Virus record (IMG/VR): IMGVR_UViG_3300042330_000138
Span: 1-46,627 of that record
Direction: 5' to 3' (one strand)
DNA length: 46,627 nt
From: a virus
In this document: positions 1 through 6,213 of the stretch, one piece after another
Layout of the letters: each line of letters begins with the position of its first letter
Position numbering within the stretch: the stretch's first letter is position 1
Translations under genes and position numbers: made by a program
Notes under the pieces: model-generated
Database searches by the model: none
What the model saw: the letters and a program-made list of their open reading frames with translations, nothing else
What the model was told of the DNA's origin: nothing

Positions 1-197
1 TAATAGTCCTTGCGCCAGCTACGCCCCTCTAAGAAAAAGATAACATGGTTACCATTAAATTCTCGCCACGCCTTGCGAACACTGCTCAATACAGTAGAGA
101 TACTCATACCTACTTTGTCTTCGATGCTGCCACGAACTACGTGACGTGCCCGAAAGAACGTGTTTGCTGTATCCACAAGGATATATGTTTTTGACAT
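1..197 (-). CDS. 5'-3' exonuclease / RNase H-like (FEN family), N-terminal part
   Basis: Reverse-strand reading from the ATG at 197 runs off the window edge; about 65 residues are visible. It begins MSKTYILVDTANTFFRARHV, with an acidic residue after a hydrophobic strand (LVDTAN), as in the first metal-binding Asp of FEN/RNase H-type 5' nucleases. Further on comes FFLEGRSWRKDY, resembling the W-R-R/K-D-Y/F segment of T4 RNase H. In T4 this enzyme removes RNA primers and flaps during lagging-strand synthesis. The start codon shares one base with the stop of the gene at 197..664 (TAATG), so translation is probably coupled. The C-terminal metal-binding residues lie outside the window, so the family call rests on the N-terminus only. 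Confidence 0.6.
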   Translation of the reverse strand, partial: MSKTYILVDTANTFFRARHVVRGSIEDKVGMSISTVLSSVRKAWREFNGNHVIFFLEGRSWRKDY

Positions 198-664
198 TAA
201 AATACTTCCGACTTACCGTCGCCTAAATTGTTTACGTTAATAAATCCACTACCTCTACGATCCATGTCAACGCCAGATTCTGACCCAACACCTTTGCAAA
301 GTTCTTGGAACCACTGATCAACAACTGCCTCTTCTGTTTCGCCTTTGTAACCAGCTTCTTTTAACTGTAACACAAAGTATTCATTCCAGTCAAGCTCAAA
401 AAAACCATTGCGGATATTGTCCTTGTTTACATGAGTATCCAGTACCGCCACCCAAGGTTCTTTTTTTTCAGTAGCAAGCGCCTTTGGTCCAAGCTTCGCA
501 AGTCTTTCTTCTTCTTGTGCTTGTACTGCTGCCTGTCTTGCTCGTTCCGCTTCTCTTTGTTGAGCCGCCGTTTCGTCTACTGCTTGACTCATTCTAGTCT
601 CGGCATCGGAAATAGCTTTTTCGATCTTATCAATGCCAAAAAGTTTTTTAATAAATTTGTTCAT
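197..664 (-). CDS. conserved hypothetical protein with N-terminal coiled coil
   Basis: 155 aa of unknown function. Residues about 10-65 are Ala/Glu/Gln/Arg-rich without proline (AAQQREAERARQAAVQAQ) and should form a coiled coil. The C-terminal half is a compact acidic domain (WVAVLDTHVN, FFELDWNEYFV, VDQWFQELC) that I recognise as a type recurring in marine T4-like phages without a known role. No signal peptide or membrane segment is seen. It sits one base downstream of queE and overlaps the next gene by one base, so it is probably co-transcribed with them. The gene context (nuclease, queE) gives no firm hint of function. Confidence 0.75.
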   Translation of the reverse strand: MNKFIKKLFGIDKIEKAISDAETRMSQAVDETAAQQREAERARQAAVQAQEEERLAKLGPKALATEKKEPWVAVLDTHVNKDNIRNGFFELDWNEYFVLQLKEAGYKGETEEAVVDQWFQELCKGVGSESGVDMDRRGSGFINVNNLGDGKSEVF

Positions 665-665
665 A

Positions 666-1514
666 TCAAGTACCCCATTCGTTCTTAAACAATGGAACTT
701 GCAATCTATCGCTATAACGGAGTCCGTTTTTCATAGCGGCTATTGCTACTGTTTTATTATTTAATGCGTAAACACTCTCTACTCCACCTACCGGCATCAA
801 ATATACATGGCCAGTAAATCCTTCAGCGCGGAATTCTTCTGTAGCCCTTAGTGCATCTTCGATATCTTGTTCTGTTTCTACAACAAACTTCAAATATGCT
901 GTTCCATAATTCTCATAGTCGCAAACAACTTTGGGTTTAATAGCATCTTTCCAGGGCTCGCCGCTTGCCGGCAGTTTAGCACTTACGCTAAATGTAATCT
1001 CTCTATCATCTCCGCCGAATGTCCAGTCTGTTAGATATTCTTTAAACTTTTCAGTTAAACGCATTGTACCGTTAGTTTCAAAAGTAATTTCTTTAAGACC
1101 TTTCATGCAAGGTTGATTCAGCAAATCTGGATAGGCCTTTTGCCACCCCAACAACGGCTCACCACCCGTGATAACAAGATGTTCGTCACGCCATTCTTTA
1201 AACGGCAATGTATCAACTACAGCCTTAGCAAGACCTTCAGTTTCGATCATCGGGCTTAGGTCTTTAAATGCAGGATGCCAACTTGCATAACTGTCGCAGC
1301 CTGTGCTAACTAGCGGAAGTGATTTGTATTCTGCAAATTCAACAGCACGTTCTGCAATTTTATCTGCTTCTGCGCTCAGTTCACCGCGTGGCATACCAAA
1401 ACCTTGACAGGTAAAGTTGCAGCCATATGTACGTAAGAATACAGAAGGGACGCCCATATAACGCCCTTCTCCTTGGATTGAATAGAATAGTTCGGATACT
1501 TTAATTTTGCTCAT
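666..1514 (-). CDS. queE: 7-carboxy-7-deazaguanine synthase (QueE-like radical SAM)
   Basis: 282 aa. QueE converts 6-carboxy-tetrahydropterin to 7-carboxy-7-deazaguanine using a 4Fe-4S cluster and S-adenosylmethionine. The sequence opens with the family signature VSELFYSIQGEGRYMGVPS and continues with the first two cluster cysteines, C32 and C36 (GCNFTC). The third appears displaced to C73 in STGCDSYASW, after an insert of about 36 residues; C-D-S/T is the usual ending of the QueE motif. The SAM-binding strand ITGGEPLL (about 155-162) and FETNGT (about 185) follow. In this window it would work with QueC (23263..23853), a QueD-like protein (4651..5052) and DpdA (6210..7868), pointing to DNA modification rather than tRNA queuosine. 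A consensus sigma70-like promoter lies just upstream. Confidence 0.9.
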   Translation of the reverse strand: MSKIKVSELFYSIQGEGRYMGVPSVFLRTYGCNFTCQGFGMPRGELSAEADKIAERAVEFAEYKSLPLVSTGCDSYASWHPAFKDLSPMIETEGLAKAVVDTLPFKEWRDEHLVITGGEPLLGWQKAYPDLLNQPCMKGLKEITFETNGTMRLTEKFKEYLTDWTFGGDDREITFSVSAKLPASGEPWKDAIKPKVVCDYENYGTAYLKFVVETEQDIEDALRATEEFRAEGFTGHVYLMPVGGVESVYALNNKTVAIAAMKNGLRYSDRLQVPLFKNEWGT

Positions 1515-1544
1515 TTAATAGACCTTTAAGAGAGGTGATAAGTA

Positions 1545-1572
1545 ATTATACATTATTATTTAGGCGTGTCAA
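1545..1572 (-). promoter_or_regulatory. sigma70-like promoter for the queE unit
   Basis: On the reverse strand TTGACA (1572..1567) and TATAAT (1550..1545) are separated by 16 bases. Both hexamers are exact consensus. Predicted transcription start is near 1538, giving a leader of roughly 24 bases before the queE ATG at 1514, with an AAAGG Shine-Dalgarno in it. The CTAAATAA in the spacer also resembles the T4-type late element, so dual early/late use is possible. Confidence 0.8.
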
Positions 1573-1590
1573 CTATAAAGGTAAAAATAA

Positions 1591-2442
1591 ATGAAAACAG
1601 TAGTAATCTGGCAGATACATAATTATTGCACAGGCGGCTGCGAATATTGTCCAAAAACATTTTGGGGAGGTGACAAACCTAGACACGTAGATGAATATCT
1701 AGCAGTAGCAAACACATTTATAGACCATTATGATAAAAAATTAGGAAGACATATTGACTGGATATTTAATGGTGGCGATCCGTTGGAATTTTTTGATTTC
1801 CCTGCACTGTTAAAACTATGTAAAGAAAATGGCGGAAATACTACACTACATACTGCCGGAGGAAAACTTTGGATGGATTGGTGGGCTATAGAACCTCATG
1901 TAGATTTTTTAAATCTTACATGCCACTCTTGGCAAAATTTAAATCTTATTAAATTTATTGTAAAAGCATTTCAAAAAAAATATAAACCATTTCATTTAGG
2001 TGTTCCTATTCGACCTGATTTTTTTGATGAAGATCTTAACCGCATAGATGAGCTCGAATCTTCACTAGGAATTAAAGTTGGAAAAGAATTATTATATGTA
2101 CAGGCTAGCAACTATCTAGGAAGATTAAACTATACCAAAGACCAGTTGATATATTTGTTTGGGGAAGAATGGGTTTTAAACAATCATGTCAGTGTTAACA
2201 AAACTTTTGAAGAAAGATCTGCAGAGAGTGTGCAGTCTAATCCTGTCTTTACAGGCAAACTATGTAATACAGGTATAGAAAGAATTAATATAAGTGGAGA
2301 AGGTTGGGTCCGAGGAAGCGATTGTAATAATTCGCCTTTGGGAAATATATTTGATGGTAGTTTAGAACTACCATCTACTCCTCAAATTTGTAAAATGCAA
2401 GCCTGCATTTCGTCCGCAGATCAACTTATAACAAAATTTTAA
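1591..2442 (+). CDS. radical SAM protein with SPASM-like C-terminus
   Basis: 283 aa. The classic radical SAM motif CX3CX2C is C13-C17-C20 (CTGGCEYC), close to the N-terminus, followed by the SAM-binding FNGGDPLEF (59-67). The C-terminal third has C225-N-T-G, then INISGEGWVRGSDC (C245), LGNIFDGSLEL, and C267/C272. This order matches a SPASM/Twitch auxiliary-cluster domain as in peptide- and protein-modifying radical SAM enzymes. The substrate is unknown, and no obvious small precursor peptide sits next to it. It is the only plus-strand gene in the first 22 kb, starting after an AAAGG ribosome-binding site, and its end overlaps convergent mazG by four bases. Codon use looks more AT-rich than its neighbours, compatible with separate acquisition. 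Confidence 0.85.
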   Translation: MKTVVIWQIHNYCTGGCEYCPKTFWGGDKPRHVDEYLAVANTFIDHYDKKLGRHIDWIFNGGDPLEFFDFPALLKLCKENGGNTTLHTAGGKLWMDWWAIEPHVDFLNLTCHSWQNLNLIKFIVKAFQKKYKPFHLGVPIRPDFFDEDLNRIDELESSLGIKVGKELLYVQASNYLGRLNYTKDQLIYLFGEEWVLNNHVSVNKTFEERSAESVQSNPVFTGKLCNTGIERINISGEGWVRGSDCNNSPLGNIFDGSLELPSTPQICKMQACISSADQLITKF

Positions 2443-2714
2443 GTATTAAAAATATTAGACCATTGTTTTAATTTTTCAATCTTAGCAGCTTTTGCAACTT
2501 CTAAGTGCTCTAACGATATTACATTCTTTTCCAACATAATATCGATCATTGCTAACATATCGCCTAATTCTTCTTCAAGGTGTTCTCGATTAGTTTTGGA
2601 CTTACCTGGCTTGAAGTTGTCAATACCGAATCGACTAATCTTACTTACTGCTTGAATTACTTCAGCACATTCTTCTTGTAGAATGTCCATCACTTCTTTA
2701 GTTTGACTGTTCAT
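2439..2714 (-). CDS. mazG: MazG-like nucleotide pyrophosphohydrolase
   Basis: 91 aa all-alpha NTP-PPase. The metal-binding pattern is EECAE (E14, E15, E18) in the first helix and EEELGD (E48, E49, D52) in the second, the usual ExxE...ExxD of MazG/dUTPase-like proteins. MazG proteins hydrolyse (d)NTPs to monophosphates. In marine phages they are thought either to supply nucleotides from host DNA or to remove damaged or non-canonical dNTPs. The single-domain length is normal for phage MazG. It converges on the radical SAM gene, and no terminator is visible between them. Confidence 0.85.
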   Translation of the reverse strand: MNSQTKEVMDILQEECAEVIQAVSKISRFGIDNFKPGKSKTNREHLEEELGDMLAMIDIMLEKNVISLEHLEVAKAAKIEKLKQWSNIFNT

Positions 2715-2719
2715 TTATA

Positions 2720-2896
2720 TTATCCGTTATTGAGTTGTTCTTGGAATCTGCTAGTAAATGCATCTTTTAGGCATGAGTATTTTTGTTGTGTCTTTGAGTT
2801 TACATAAAAGATCCAAGTTTGCTCGTTGATAATTTCTATATTTTTGATAATAAATGTTGTTCTATCAGCCGATTGCCAGACACTTCCAATTTTCAT
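2720..2896 (-). CDS. small conserved-type hypothetical protein (58 aa)
   Basis: Read directly from the reverse strand: ATG at 2896, TAA at 2722..2720, 58 residues beginning MKIGSVWQSADRTTFIIKNI. It fills the gap between mazG and the cupin gene, and its ATG overlaps the cupin stop in an ATGA arrangement, the same coupling used by most neighbours. It looks like one small beta-rich domain (FIIKNIEII, WIFYVNSK) followed by a short helix. No function recognised. Confidence 0.7.
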   Translation of the reverse strand: MKIGSVWQSADRTTFIIKNIEIINEQTWIFYVNSKTQQKYSCLKDAFTSRFQEQLNNG

Positions 2897-3351
2897 TTTA
2901 CTGCCTTTTCTTCTAGATATTCTGTATTATGGATCCACTTATTCTTTACAAGAAAACCCCATTCTCGTTTTTGTGGACCAGGCATGAACATTGTCCAACA
3001 GTCTGTTCCTTCTTTAAGCTCAACACGGTGATAGCTATTAGCAGGGCAAATACGGCAGTGCCCAGGACCACGCCAATGCCGTGTTTCACTGATCTTGGCA
3101 CCTTGTGAATCAAAGTTAGGAGTCCATTCATAATAACCGCCTTTTAAGATAAGTGTAGCGTAAGACCATGGATGATCATGTACATCATCGGGGTCTGACT
3201 TAAGAAACTTGTGAATGAACACATTAAAGGGGAAATGCTTTCTGTCTTTAAGAAAAATGTAGTAGCGTTCGAGGTAAGGTTCATTATTTTGTCTATCCAT
3301 TACAATTCTTTTGCGACCAACACGTTCTAAAAAGTTTAGAAACCATTTCAT
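2893..3351 (-). CDS. cupin-fold protein, possible metal-dependent dioxygenase-like
   Basis: 152 aa. The middle reads DPDDVHDHPWSYATLILKGG, with H58 and H60 as an HxH pair and E75 in GGYYEW, followed by RICPANSYHRVEL (H108). This reproduces the two cupin motifs that bind a divalent metal. Candidate relatives are cysteine-dioxygenase-like and isomerase-type cupins; the substrate cannot be read from sequence. It is tightly coupled to its neighbours, with ATGA overlaps at both ends. Its place after a glycosyltransferase gene is compatible with sugar or surface modification, but this is only suggestive. Confidence 0.65.
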   Translation of the reverse strand: MKWFLNFLERVGRKRIVMDRQNNEPYLERYYIFLKDRKHFPFNVFIHKFLKSDPDDVHDHPWSYATLILKGGYYEWTPNFDSQGAKISETRHWRGPGHCRICPANSYHRVELKEGTDCWTMFMPGPQKREWGFLVKNKWIHNTEYLEEKAVK

Positions 3352-4421
3352 TTGATCATCTCCAGTAATTTATTTGCACTAAAGAATAGTTCTGTTAAAT
3401 CAGCTGCCTGCTTGCGAACCTGCGGCACCCGCTTGTCATAATGAGACATAGTAACAATAATGTGATGACATAATTCTTGTCTATGTGCTAGGTAACTGTT
3501 CCAGTCCTTAGTCCACTCACTAGGATATTTGAATCCTTCATAATACATTTCACTATAACTTAATCTATCCGGCACCATAGGTATAGCATCTACTAATGCA
3601 CCTTCGTAGCAACTAATACCCAGTGTCTCTTGCAAATTTGCACTGAAAATAATCTTAGCACGACCTAGCAACTTGTGATATTCATGCTTGTCCAACTGCG
3701 TATCTTGACACACAATAAATTCATATTGTGGTAAGTGTGTAGCCAAGTCACGGAAAATTTCAACCTGTTTCTCTGGAGCAATACGATGTGGGAACAAGAT
3801 AAGATCATGCTTGGAACTGGTGTTATAGTTCTCTAAGGTATCAGCCATATATTCCATGGGCCACCCTGTACGAACAATTTGCTTGTCCTGCATATAACGC
3901 ATAGAACCTGTTCGGAAATCAATACCTAACAAATTTTCCATAAACATTTCAATATGAAATTTTGTTGCAAAATAGTTGTGATCAAATGCGTGGAAGAAAC
4001 TCTTTTCGGCGTGTCTAACCCAGGGCCTGTTGCCAACAAGACGACCTAGGAAGTCTTGAGGGTCATAACTACCGGCGTGCCATAGTCCATGTGTTGTTAC
4101 TGGAATACCCAGCAACTCACTCATATACTTGAGATTGATGATACCAGGGTGCCAAGCATCAGTAAATATAAAATGATCACCTGCATGAACGGCTCCGTCG
4201 CAAAATAGCCGACCCATCTGCTCAACCTGCCGAGCTTTGTAGATGTTTGTGCCGCCAAAATTAAGAAAAGCCCCAGGGGTAGTAGCACTAGGAATATCTG
4301 TGGGACCAGAGATAATTTGAACATTGTGTCCTGCCTTTTTAAGTAGATCAGGTACATGAGTCTTCCATTGACCCGTATACCTTGTCTCGACAGATTCTAA
4401 ATCAACGAGAAAAATTGTCAT
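3348..4421 (-). CDS. GT-B type glycosyltransferase
   Basis: 357 aa. The fold is that of a family 4/family 1-like glycosyltransferase: an N-terminal Rossmann half (MTIFLVDLESVETRYTG, VPDLLKKAGHNVQIISGP), then a C-terminal half with LILFPHRIAPEKQVEIF and the donor-site region RAKIIFSANLQETLGISCYE, where the acidic residue of the E-x7-E element would sit. It should transfer a sugar from a nucleotide donor to DNA, protein or a surface glycan. T4-like phages use such enzymes on hydroxymethylcytosine, but this protein is not close to the T4 alpha or beta glucosyltransferases by eye. The start overlaps the upstream 80-aa gene by 20 bases. Confidence 0.75.
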   Translation of the reverse strand: MTIFLVDLESVETRYTGQWKTHVPDLLKKAGHNVQIISGPTDIPSATTPGAFLNFGGTNIYKARQVEQMGRLFCDGAVHAGDHFIFTDAWHPGIINLKYMSELLGIPVTTHGLWHAGSYDPQDFLGRLVGNRPWVRHAEKSFFHAFDHNYFATKFHIEMFMENLLGIDFRTGSMRYMQDKQIVRTGWPMEYMADTLENYNTSSKHDLILFPHRIAPEKQVEIFRDLATHLPQYEFIVCQDTQLDKHEYHKLLGRAKIIFSANLQETLGISCYEGALVDAIPMVPDRLSYSEMYYEGFKYPSEWTKDWNSYLAHRQELCHHIIVTMSHYDKRVPQVRKQAADLTELFFSANKLLEMIK

Positions 4422-4644
4422 TGTTTTGGCCTCTAGGCTTATAATCCTTGCGGTAGTTTTTACGATCGCCCTGATAAGGAGGACGAGAAAAATACCTGTA
4501 TTCCTGTGACCTATACAAGTCTGAAGGGTTATAAGGAAGGAGGTTAAATCTGCAATGATCTAACCAAGCATCGAGATCATCAAAGATCTTTTCAACTTCG
4601 GGTTTCATACGAAGAGTTTTCTGAATGTAGGCAGGTTGTGCCAT
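4402..4644 (-). CDS. small hypothetical protein (80 aa)
   Basis: 80 aa, unknown. It has an N-terminal helical part (IQKTLRMKPEVEKIFDDLDAWLDHCRF) and a basic, aromatic, low-complexity tail rich in Tyr, Arg, Asn and Asp (YRSQEYRYFSRPPYQGDRK) that is probably disordered. Such a tail could bind nucleic acid, but nothing proves it. It lies between the QueD-like gene (six-base gap) and the glycosyltransferase gene (20-base overlap), transcribed with both. Confidence 0.7.
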   Translation of the reverse strand: MAQPAYIQKTLRMKPEVEKIFDDLDAWLDHCRFNLLPYNPSDLYRSQEYRYFSRPPYQGDRKNYRKDYKPRGQNNDNFSR

Positions 4645-4650
4645 AATGTT

Positions 4651-5052
4651 TTACCTTTGTGTAGTATTAAAGGGTTGAGGAAATTTAATGAAGCAGCCAT
4701 TCTCGCCGTCTTCACTTACGTCAATCCAGATCTCACGACCTGGATATCTTGCCGAAATGGTTCCATGAAGATCACGGCTTATCATTTCACAGGATTTGTG
4801 GTTAAGTTCGAGTGTACCATCTGCATAGCAGTGCTCTAACCAACGCTTAAACTGAATAAACTCAATATCACGATCATCGTGAAATACTTGAATATAGATT
4901 TTAAAATGGAAAATGTGACGGTGCGGAGTACCGAGGAAACTAACATCGTACATGTTGCCTGTGGCAAGTTTGGGGTCTGTAGCCGCAGCCGGATACATAT
5001 GAACACCCTCCTTACGAAAGGTGACCCAAATCATATTAAGTTCTTGATTCAT
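4651..5052 (-). CDS. QueD/PTPS-like tunnelling-fold protein with altered active site
   Basis: 133 aa. Residue pattern and length match 6-pyruvoyl-tetrahydropterin synthase/QueD. H18 (KEGVHMYPAA) corresponds to the first zinc His. PHRHIFHF (H44, H46) replaces the HGH pair. DIEFIQFKRWLE matches the VxDFxxLK strand-helix. LELNHKSCEM (N84-H85) sits where QueD has LDH, and ISRDLHGTI...IWIDVSED (E114) follows. The zinc triad is therefore preserved. However, no Cys lies between H18 and HRH, where the catalytic Cys of QueD is expected, and the dyad Asp is Asn. With queE, queC and dpdA in the window, a pterin or deazaguanine substrate is likely. A distant QueD paralogue, DpdL, has been proposed as a 7-carboxy-7-deazaguanine decarboxylase in phages. 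A start at M7 (MIWVTF) is also possible. Confidence 0.65.
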   Translation of the reverse strand: MNQELNMIWVTFRKEGVHMYPAAATDPKLATGNMYDVSFLGTPHRHIFHFKIYIQVFHDDRDIEFIQFKRWLEHCYADGTLELNHKSCEMISRDLHGTISARYPGREIWIDVSEDGENGCFIKFPQPFNTTQR

Positions 5053-5225
5053 TACTGTGCTTTAACCTTTGTGGTTTTTTTAGCGGGTGCCGATTTTTCA
5101 GGAAGATTATCTTTCATCATATTATAGATTTCCCATAACTTCCAGTCAATGCTTTCGAGCAATTTAAATAATTTTTCTTCTGAACTTTGTTGATTTGCTT
5201 GTTTTGTAACTTTAGAGTTAATCAT
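5052..5225 (-). CDS. small hypothetical protein (57 aa)
   Basis: Read from the reverse strand: ATG at 5225, TAA at 5054..5052. The 57 residues start MINSKVTKQANQQSSEEKLF and end in a Lys/Ala/Pro-rich tail (KSAPAKKTTKVKAQ). The centre (LFKLLESIDWKLWEIYNMMKD) is an amphipathic helix. It overlaps the upstream stop as ATGA and the downstream ATG as TAATG, which supports it as a real, translationally coupled gene. Function unknown. Confidence 0.7.
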   Translation of the reverse strand: MINSKVTKQANQQSSEEKLFKLLESIDWKLWEIYNMMKDNLPEKSAPAKKTTKVKAQ

Positions 5226-5734
5226 TTTATTACCTTGTCGTTTTTATATTGTGCCCAGTCTGTAAACTTACTACGATCCATTAGTGTGTGTAGACTGTGG
5301 GACCATACACCGGGATTAGTTGCCTTAAAATCTTTGTCGTCAATCTTTAACATAGTGTTATAGTTCCAAAGACGAATGTAAGGAATAGGTACACGAATTT
5401 GTGGAATAAAATTATCACGCTCGCAAAGCCCGCCTTCGTGGAATTCTTCTACTTGGTGAATTGGAATATCCAATGAACACAGGTATTCTTTATCAAGGAA
5501 GAACATAATCATTTCTTCCCAGACTTTGTGTTCTTCGTAAGTTTGTGGATTATAACTATGATTTGCGCCAAAGAAAATATGCTCGCAACCTTGCAAGTTT
5601 AGTGCAATATGCTCGCTAGATTGAACTCCTGTAACAAACAATGTTTTCATGCCGTATGCAGGAGTGTGCTCAACTTCAGTACCAGTAAAGAAAATTACAT
5701 CTTCACTAATACCTGTATCGTAATCACGCTTCAT
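5222..5734 (-). CDS. conserved hypothetical protein near the deazaguanine genes
   Basis: 170 aa. I recognise the pattern as a protein recurring in marine T4-like phages without known function. Visible features are an N-terminal FFTGTEVEHTPAYGMKTLFV, a central GCEHIFFGANHSY, an alternating strand-helix pattern, then FIPQIRVPIPYI and the C-terminal KIDDKDFKATNPGVWSHSLH. It looks like a globular alpha/beta protein with no membrane segment. It is coupled by ATGA to the 57-aa gene leading to the QueD-like protein, so co-function with the modification genes is conceivable but unproven. Confidence 0.75.
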   Translation of the reverse strand: MKRDYDTGISEDVIFFTGTEVEHTPAYGMKTLFVTGVQSSEHIALNLQGCEHIFFGANHSYNPQTYEEHKVWEEMIMFFLDKEYLCSLDIPIHQVEEFHEGGLCERDNFIPQIRVPIPYIRLWNYNTMLKIDDKDFKATNPGVWSHSLHTLMDRSKFTDWAQYKNDKVIK

Positions 5735-6008
5735 TTTTCTTCTTACGTTTAGTTTTAGTAGTATTAACTTTAACAGAATTCTCGTACTCTGTCAAGGCTT
5801 TTTGGACATCTCTGAGTAATGCCTCATCGTCCCATTCTAAAACAGTTTTACCGTCTGGAAATGTAGTAACAGTTAAATGACTGCCTTTTACCACAGTGGG
5901 ATCATTTGGAAATGTTAATCTAGCACTGCCAATAGTACCGGGCATTTCCATAGACTCTGATATTTCGGCAGACATAATAATGTCTGTTTTCTTTTTACCT
6001 GTTGCCAT
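5724..6008 (-). CDS. hypothetical protein (94 aa)
   Basis: 94 aa, no family recognised. A beta-rich centre (IGSARLTFPNDPTVV, HLTVTTFPDGKTVLEWDDEALL) is followed by a helix (LRDVQKALTEYENSVKV) and a very basic Lys-rich C-terminus (KTKRKKKNEA). The gene overlaps the next by 11 bases and ends two bases after the upstream 67-aa gene starts its own downstream neighbour, so it belongs to the same polycistronic unit. The basic tail could contact nucleic acid. Confidence 0.65.
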   Translation of the reverse strand: MATGKKKTDIIMSAEISESMEMPGTIGSARLTFPNDPTVVKGSHLTVTTFPDGKTVLEWDDEALLRDVQKALTEYENSVKVNTTKTKRKKKNEA

Positions 6009-6009
6009 A

Positions 6010-6213
6010 TTATTCCTTAAAATAACTTTCCATTATGTCCAACTTGTCTTGATATTCAGCAATCAATGCTACTTCTTTTTCAATAGCATCCATTAAGTCA
6101 GTATGGTCATGTAGTGCCATGGGATTGCTCAACATAATGTCTACATTCATTTTGTGCTTGAAAATGTGTGCTTTAAAATGGTGTTTTAATACGCTAATAA
6201 TTTCTTGTCTCAT
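6010..6213 (-). CDS. small conserved helical protein (67 aa)
   Basis: 67 aa, almost entirely alpha-helical: LKHHFKAHIFKHKMNVDIML then DLMDAIEKEVALIAEYQDKL, a probable helical hairpin. Similar short proteins are familiar from T4-like marine phages, with no assigned role. The start is coupled by ATGA to the end of the DpdA-like gene, so it is probably produced along with it. Confidence 0.7.
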   Translation of the reverse strand: MRQEIISVLKHHFKAHIFKHKMNVDIMLSNPMALHDHTDLMDAIEKEVALIAEYQDKLDIMESYFKE

